The notes under the pieces are model-generated. The model saw only the letters and a program-made list of their open reading frames with translations, was not told where the DNA came from and did not search any database. The position numbers were made by a program, and so were the translations under genes. Below, in pieces: positions 60,522-64,000 of a stretch of 64,000 nt of DNA (position 1 is the stretch's first letter; every line of letters begins with the position of its first letter). Source of the stretch: Dyadobacter beijingensis DSM 21582 (GTDB lineage Bacteria; Bacteroidota; Bacteroidia; Cytophagales; Spirosomataceae); contig NZ_KB907794.1 in the NCBI RefSeq assembly GCF_000382205.1, positions 106,081 through 170,080 of the forward strand, written 5' to 3'.

Positions 60522-61436
60522 ATGAGCAATATTGTTGACGACGTAAAACGGGAGTTCGCGAAATCCGAGAATGCACTGGTCAAGATTATCCTAATAAATA
60601 CAGCAGTATTCCTGATCCTGCTGCTCATGAAGATTGTACTTACCCTATCCCAATCTTCTAACGTATACGCCCTGGTGATCAACATGTTGCAGCTCCCAGC
60701 TGCGACGCAGGAATTCATTTACAAGCCCTGGACGCTCATCACCTACTTTTTTACCCACGACGATATCTTTCACATTCTGTTCAATATGCTGTTCCTGTAC
60801 TGGTTCGGCAAGCTGGTGGATGAATATCTCGGTGCCAAAAGGGTAGTTGCGCTTTACATGCTGGGCGGTATTGCCGGCGGCTTGATTTACATCGTGTTGT
60901 ACAACCTGTTGCCTTATTTTCAGGCGCATATCGAAGGTTCCAGAATGCTGGGTGCTTCGGCAGCCGCATTTTCGGTAGCCGTAGGTGCATCTACGTTGCT
61001 CCCGAATTATACATTTAACCTGATCTTTCTCGGACCGGTACGTATCAAATTCATTGCACTGTTCTACATTATCCTGTCACTGGCACAAACCGTTGGCCCC
61101 AATGCAGGCGGTAACCTGGCGCATTTGGGCGGGGCATTTACAGGTTATATATTCATCAAATTGCTGCAAAACGGGACAGATCTCGGCAAGCCTGTTTATG
61201 GGTTGCTGGCAGTATGGTCGCGTATTTTCCGCAAACGACCTTCGATGCAGGTGACCTACCGTGAACGGCAGGTGTACCGCAGTACGAGCGTATATTCGTC
61301 TTCATCATCGGGCACGATCGAAATGCCGGACCAGATGGAGATCGATTCGATCCTGGATAAAATCTCGAAATCGGGCTACGAAAGCCTTACGAGGGAGGAA
61401 AAGCAAAAGTTGTTCAAGGCGAGCCAGCAAAAATAA
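60522..61436 (+). CDS. Rhomboid-family intramembrane serine protease (second)
   Basis: 304 residues. Catalytic Ser in LGASAAAFSVA (about 145), His in NLAHLGGAFTG (about 200) and HILFNMLFLYWFG (about 85). A C-terminal cytoplasmic tail of about 80 residues, rich in Ser (VYSSSSSGTIEMP) with a helical end (SLTREEKQKLFKASQQK), follows the membrane core. It is adjacent to the first rhomboid with a 3-nt gap, so both are co-translated. Confidence 0.92.
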   Translation: MSNIVDDVKREFAKSENALVKIILINTAVFLILLLMKIVLTLSQSSNVYALVINMLQLPAATQEFIYKPWTLITYFFTHDDIFHILFNMLFLYWFGKLVDEYLGAKRVVALYMLGGIAGGLIYIVLYNLLPYFQAHIEGSRMLGASAAAFSVAVGASTLLPNYTFNLIFLGPVRIKFIALFYIILSLAQTVGPNAGGNLAHLGGAFTGYIFIKLLQNGTDLGKPVYGLLAVWSRIFRKRPSMQVTYRERQVYRSTSVYSSSSSGTIEMPDQMEIDSILDKISKSGYESLTREEKQKLFKASQQK

Positions 61437-61522
61437 TAGTCAGTCGTATTGCGTATTTGCTTAATTTTGTGACTATTTAATAAAGCGGACAGCTAGTAAA
61501 TTTGATTCAATAGCCCTACGGT

Positions 61523-63460
61523 ATGCTTATAACGCCAGGAAAATTATTAGCAACAATAGATTCTCCCGAAGATCTTCGAAAACTGGACAGTTCTCAGCTT
61601 CCGCAGGTTTGCAATGAGTTAAGGCAATTTATTATAGATAATGTGTCTGTGTACGGCGGGCACTTCGGTGCCAGTCTGGGTGTGGTGGAATTGAGCGTAG
61701 CCTTGCATTACGTTTTCAACACGCCCGATGATCAGTTGGTGTGGGATGTAGGCCACCAGGCTTACGGCCACAAGATCCTCACAGGGCGCCGCGATGATTT
61801 TCATTCCAACCGCACTTACGGCGGTCTTTCCGGTTTTCCAAAAAGAAAAGAGAGCATTTACGATGCATTTGGAGTAGGACACTCGTCTACGTCTATTTCG
61901 TCCGCGCTGGGAATGGCGGTAGCGTCCGCATTGGAAAAGAACTTCGAGCGCCAGCACATCGCCATTATAGGCGACGGTGCCATGACGGCCGGCCTGGCCT
62001 TTGAAGGCATGAACCATGCCGGTGCTACGGATTCCAACCTGCTGATCATCCTCAATGACAACTGTATGGCCATCGACCCGAACGTCGGTGCGCTCAAGGA
62101 ATACCTGACCGATATTACGACTTCTCAGACTTATAACAAGTTCAAGGACGAGGTTTGGAACCTGCTCGGCAAAATGAGCAATTTCGGCAAAAGTGCGCAG
62201 GAGATCGTTTCAAAGGTAGAAACTGCCATGAAAACGGCAATCTTGCGCCAAAGCAACCTGTTCGAATCGCTCGGGTTACGCTATTTCGGTCCGATCGACG
62301 GCAATGACGTCGGCCACCTGACCGAGGTACTTAAAGACCTTAAAAACATCCCAGGTCCCAAGCTGTTGCATTGTCTTACTGTGAAAGGTAAGGGTTATGG
62401 CCCGGCGGAGAAAGACCAAACAAAATGGCACGCTCCCGGCGTTTTTGACAAGATCACGGGGGAAATCAAGAAGAAAGTATACGACACGCCTCAGGCGCCC
62501 AAATACCAGGATGTATTCGGCCATACCATCGTCGAGCTGGCGAAACAAAATCCGAAGATCGTCGGCATTACACCCGCAATGCCATCCGGTTCTTCATTGA
62601 ACATCATGATGGAAGCTATTCCGGAAAGAGCATTCGATGTAGGTATTGCCGAGCAGCACGCGGTTACATTCTCGGCAGGTATGGCTACGCGTGGGGATGT
62701 GGTGTATTGTAATATATACTCCACATTTATGCAGCGCGCATACGACCAGGTCGTGCACGACGTATGTATTCAGGAGCTACCGGTTGTTTTCTGTCTCGAC
62801 AGGGCAGGGCTGGTAGGTGCCGATGGGCCTACGCACCACGGTGTTTACGACATCGCATTTATGCGTTGTATCCCAAATATGGTGGTCGCGTCCCCGATGA
62901 ACGAGCAAGAACTGCGTAATATGATGTACACCGCGCAGCTGGAATCCTTTCAATCGGGTAGAAATGCATTCACGATCCGCTACCCAAGAGGCAATGGCGT
63001 GATGCCTGAATGGAAAACGCCATTTGAAGAAATTCAGATTGGTAAAGGAAGAAAAGTACGTGAAGGCAGCGACCTGGCAATCCTGTCGTTCGGCCCTCTC
63101 GGAAATTTTGCATTAAAAGCCTGCGACGAACTCGAACAGCAGGGCATTCACGCCGGCTTATTTGACATGCGGTTTGCAAAGCCATTAGATGAAGCCATGC
63201 TGCATGAAATCTTTTCTTCCTATGATAGAGTCATAACATTGGAAGATGGCTGCTTACAAGGCGGATTTGGCACCGCGGTTCTGGAATTCATGATTGATAA
63301 CGGCTACACCAGCCAGGTAAAGCGCCTCGGAATACCGGATACCATAGTTGAACACGGGGAGCCGGCGGAACTCTACCACGAATGTGGTCTTGATGCAGAA
63401 GGTATTTTAAATACTTCGATCGCATTCATGCAGCATAGGTCACGAGCTGTGCTACACTAA
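61523..63460 (+). CDS. dxs: 1-deoxy-D-xylulose 5-phosphate synthase
   Basis: First step of the MEP pathway: condenses pyruvate and glyceraldehyde 3-phosphate with thiamine diphosphate. 645 residues. Motifs: GDGAMTAGLAFEGMNHAG (ThDP binding, about 151-168), VGITPAMPSGSSLN, GIAEQHAVTFSAG (about 373) and CLDRAGLVGADGPTHHG (about 420). It lies far from dxr. A terminator follows at 63494. Confidence 0.97.
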   Translation: MLITPGKLLATIDSPEDLRKLDSSQLPQVCNELRQFIIDNVSVYGGHFGASLGVVELSVALHYVFNTPDDQLVWDVGHQAYGHKILTGRRDDFHSNRTYGGLSGFPKRKESIYDAFGVGHSSTSISSALGMAVASALEKNFERQHIAIIGDGAMTAGLAFEGMNHAGATDSNLLIILNDNCMAIDPNVGALKEYLTDITTSQTYNKFKDEVWNLLGKMSNFGKSAQEIVSKVETAMKTAILRQSNLFESLGLRYFGPIDGNDVGHLTEVLKDLKNIPGPKLLHCLTVKGKGYGPAEKDQTKWHAPGVFDKITGEIKKKVYDTPQAPKYQDVFGHTIVELAKQNPKIVGITPAMPSGSSLNIMMEAIPERAFDVGIAEQHAVTFSAGMATRGDVVYCNIYSTFMQRAYDQVVHDVCIQELPVVFCLDRAGLVGADGPTHHGVYDIAFMRCIPNMVVASPMNEQELRNMMYTAQLESFQSGRNAFTIRYPRGNGVMPEWKTPFEEIQIGKGRKVREGSDLAILSFGPLGNFALKACDELEQQGIHAGLFDMRFAKPLDEAMLHEIFSSYDRVITLEDGCLQGGFGTAVLEFMIDNGYTSQVKRLGIPDTIVEHGEPAELYHECGLDAEGILNTSIAFMQHRSRAVLH

Positions 63461-63493
63461 TCTACCAGAATTAAGAAACATTGATAATAATGC

Positions 63494-63519
63494 AAAGCCG
63501 ATCTACTGACCGGCTTTTT
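63494..63519 (+). terminator. Intrinsic terminator of dxs
   Basis: AAAGCCG pairs with CGGCTTT around a 10-nt loop, followed by TT. It lies 33 nt after the dxs stop. Confidence 0.65.
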
Positions 63520-63710
63520 GCTTATGTGGCTTAAAATTCGTGCTCAGAGACGCTTGATGGATGAGTTGGACCTTCCGGATCAGAACTTAATTCTAGTGCG
63601 TTCAGAGTGCTCAAAAGAGGCTCCGGCGTATAACTATTAACGATGTTGTTACTTTCTGATACAGTCGGTAGTCGCAATGGTAGTAAGATAACAAAGCCCC
63701 CCTAAACGCA
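63520..63710. other. Intergenic region between dxs and the rRNA operon
   Basis: About 190 bp. The sequence is mixed in composition, with no open frame, tRNA or clear inverted repeat. It separates convergent dxs and rRNA transcription. Confidence 0.45.
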
Positions 63711-63739
63711 AAAAAGCATCCTTTTGGGGGATGCTTTTT
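63711..63739 (-). terminator. rRNA operon terminator
   Basis: An A-tract, then GCATC pairing with GATGC around a short T/G loop, then a T-tract, symmetrical on both strands. It lies about 12 nt beyond the 3' end of the 5S gene on the minus strand. Confidence 0.75.
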
Positions 63740-63750
63740 GTTTTAATAAT

Positions 63751-63860
63751 TGTGGCGACTACCTACTTTACCAGGTTTGATCCAAGTATCATCGGCGGAA
63801 CCGGGCTTAACTTCTCTGTTCGGGATGGGAAGAGGTGAACACCAGTCCAATAGTCACCAA
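63751..63860 (-). rRNA. rrf: 5S ribosomal RNA
   Basis: The minus strand reads TTGGTGACTATTGGACTGG, then CACCTCTTCCCATCCCGAAC (the conserved loop), AGAGAAGTTAAGCCC, and ends GTAGTCGCCACA. The 5' and 3' ends (TGGTGACTA and TAGTCGCCA) pair as the 5S terminal helix. About 110 nt. It marks the end of an rRNA operon that lies to the right. Confidence 0.95.
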
Positions 63861-64000
63861 CAAGCTCTTTGAGTGGAGTTGAGCGTTTAGGAGCGGTCCG
63901 CCGCAGCGGTTTAAAGTTCATGAGTGATTCTCACTCATTGACTTTTGGCTCTGAACTTTGAACTCTTTTCATGTCATATTGGAAGTAGAAGAGATGAAGA
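63861..64000 (-). other. 23S-5S intergenic spacer (partial)
   Basis: The 140 bp right of the 5S gene belong to the rRNA operon spacer and probably end just before the 23S 3' end outside the window. It contains a perfect 8-bp hairpin, ATGAGTGA to TCACTCAT, at 63920-63938, a likely processing or folding element. No tRNA is visible in it. Confidence 0.6.

Overview
The window looks like chromosomal core sequence from a Bacteroidota bacterium, most likely Cytophagales/Spirosomaceae and probably Dyadobacter-like (inferred from gene content and protein style, not from a search). The signs are: families typical of the phylum (DUF2480, DUF4296, a GH3-type acyl-adenylating enzyme, a NagB fused to a PIG-L deacetylase, Bat-type VWA and DUF58 genes); promoters of the Bacteroidota kind, with a TAnnTTTG box near -7 and TTG/TTTG near -33; few Shine-Dalgarno sites; and genes of moderate GC separated by AT-rich spacers. 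No insertion sequence, prophage or CRISPR array is visible.

Layout. 1-5148: a partial mnmD, a PDZ-linked aspartyl protease, tpiA, an OmpA-type lipoprotein-like gene and a DUF5672 gene. 5170-12632: a glycosyltransferase, an unknown gene, a nicotinamidase-like hydrolase, uvrA, a wrecked Xre-RES toxin-antitoxin locus, an FAH-family gene and an orphan secreted protein. 12968-17312: der, era and an LTA-synthase-like membrane enzyme, all on the minus strand. 17421-22806: initiator tRNA, a DUF6056-like membrane protein, rpmH-rnpA, a CtpA-type protease and tsaB. 22881-29267: DUF2480, rnhB with three Bat-type genes, DUF4296, a polyprenol-phosphate glycosyltransferase and an M20 peptidase. 29454-33867: a five-gene saccharide cluster (methyltransferase, beta-propeller glycosidase-like protein, PhyH dioxygenase, two GT2 enzymes). 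33875-39662: a small membrane protein with dxr and a GH3-like gene, then mreBCD. 39849-45200: an ECF sigma factor with a Cys/His-rich partner, gmk, nadD, two small exported proteins, an AraC regulator and an acyl-CoA dehydrogenase. 45325-49241: two paralogous polytopic membrane proteins and a stand-alone MutS-core ATPase. 49271-54998: serS, lysC, ribH, a TPR protein and glyA on the minus strand. 55309-63460: nagB-PIG-L, mutL, two rhomboids and dxs. 63751-64000: 5S rRNA and the 23S-5S spacer of an rRNA operon that enters from the right on the minus strand.

Much of this is housekeeping: isoprenoid precursors (dxr, dxs), translation (rpmH, rnpA, initiator tRNA, serS, 5S, der, era), repair (uvrA, mutL), cell shape (mreBCD), and amino acid, vitamin and nucleotide supply (lysC, glyA, ribH, gmk, nadD).

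The most unusual signal is a pair of intergenic elements (about 2904-3060 and 52021-52150). Each is built of degenerate 10-bp units with an NGTCA core, repeated in strict 10-bp phase and then repeated again in inverted orientation. No gene explains them. Other points of interest are the deletion-fused Xre-RES remnant, a perfect terminator hairpin 10 nt before rnpA, a perfect 16-bp inverted repeat inside a coding region, a MutL whose endonuclease motifs have all decayed, and twin TTGTACAA palindromes before an AraC-type gene.
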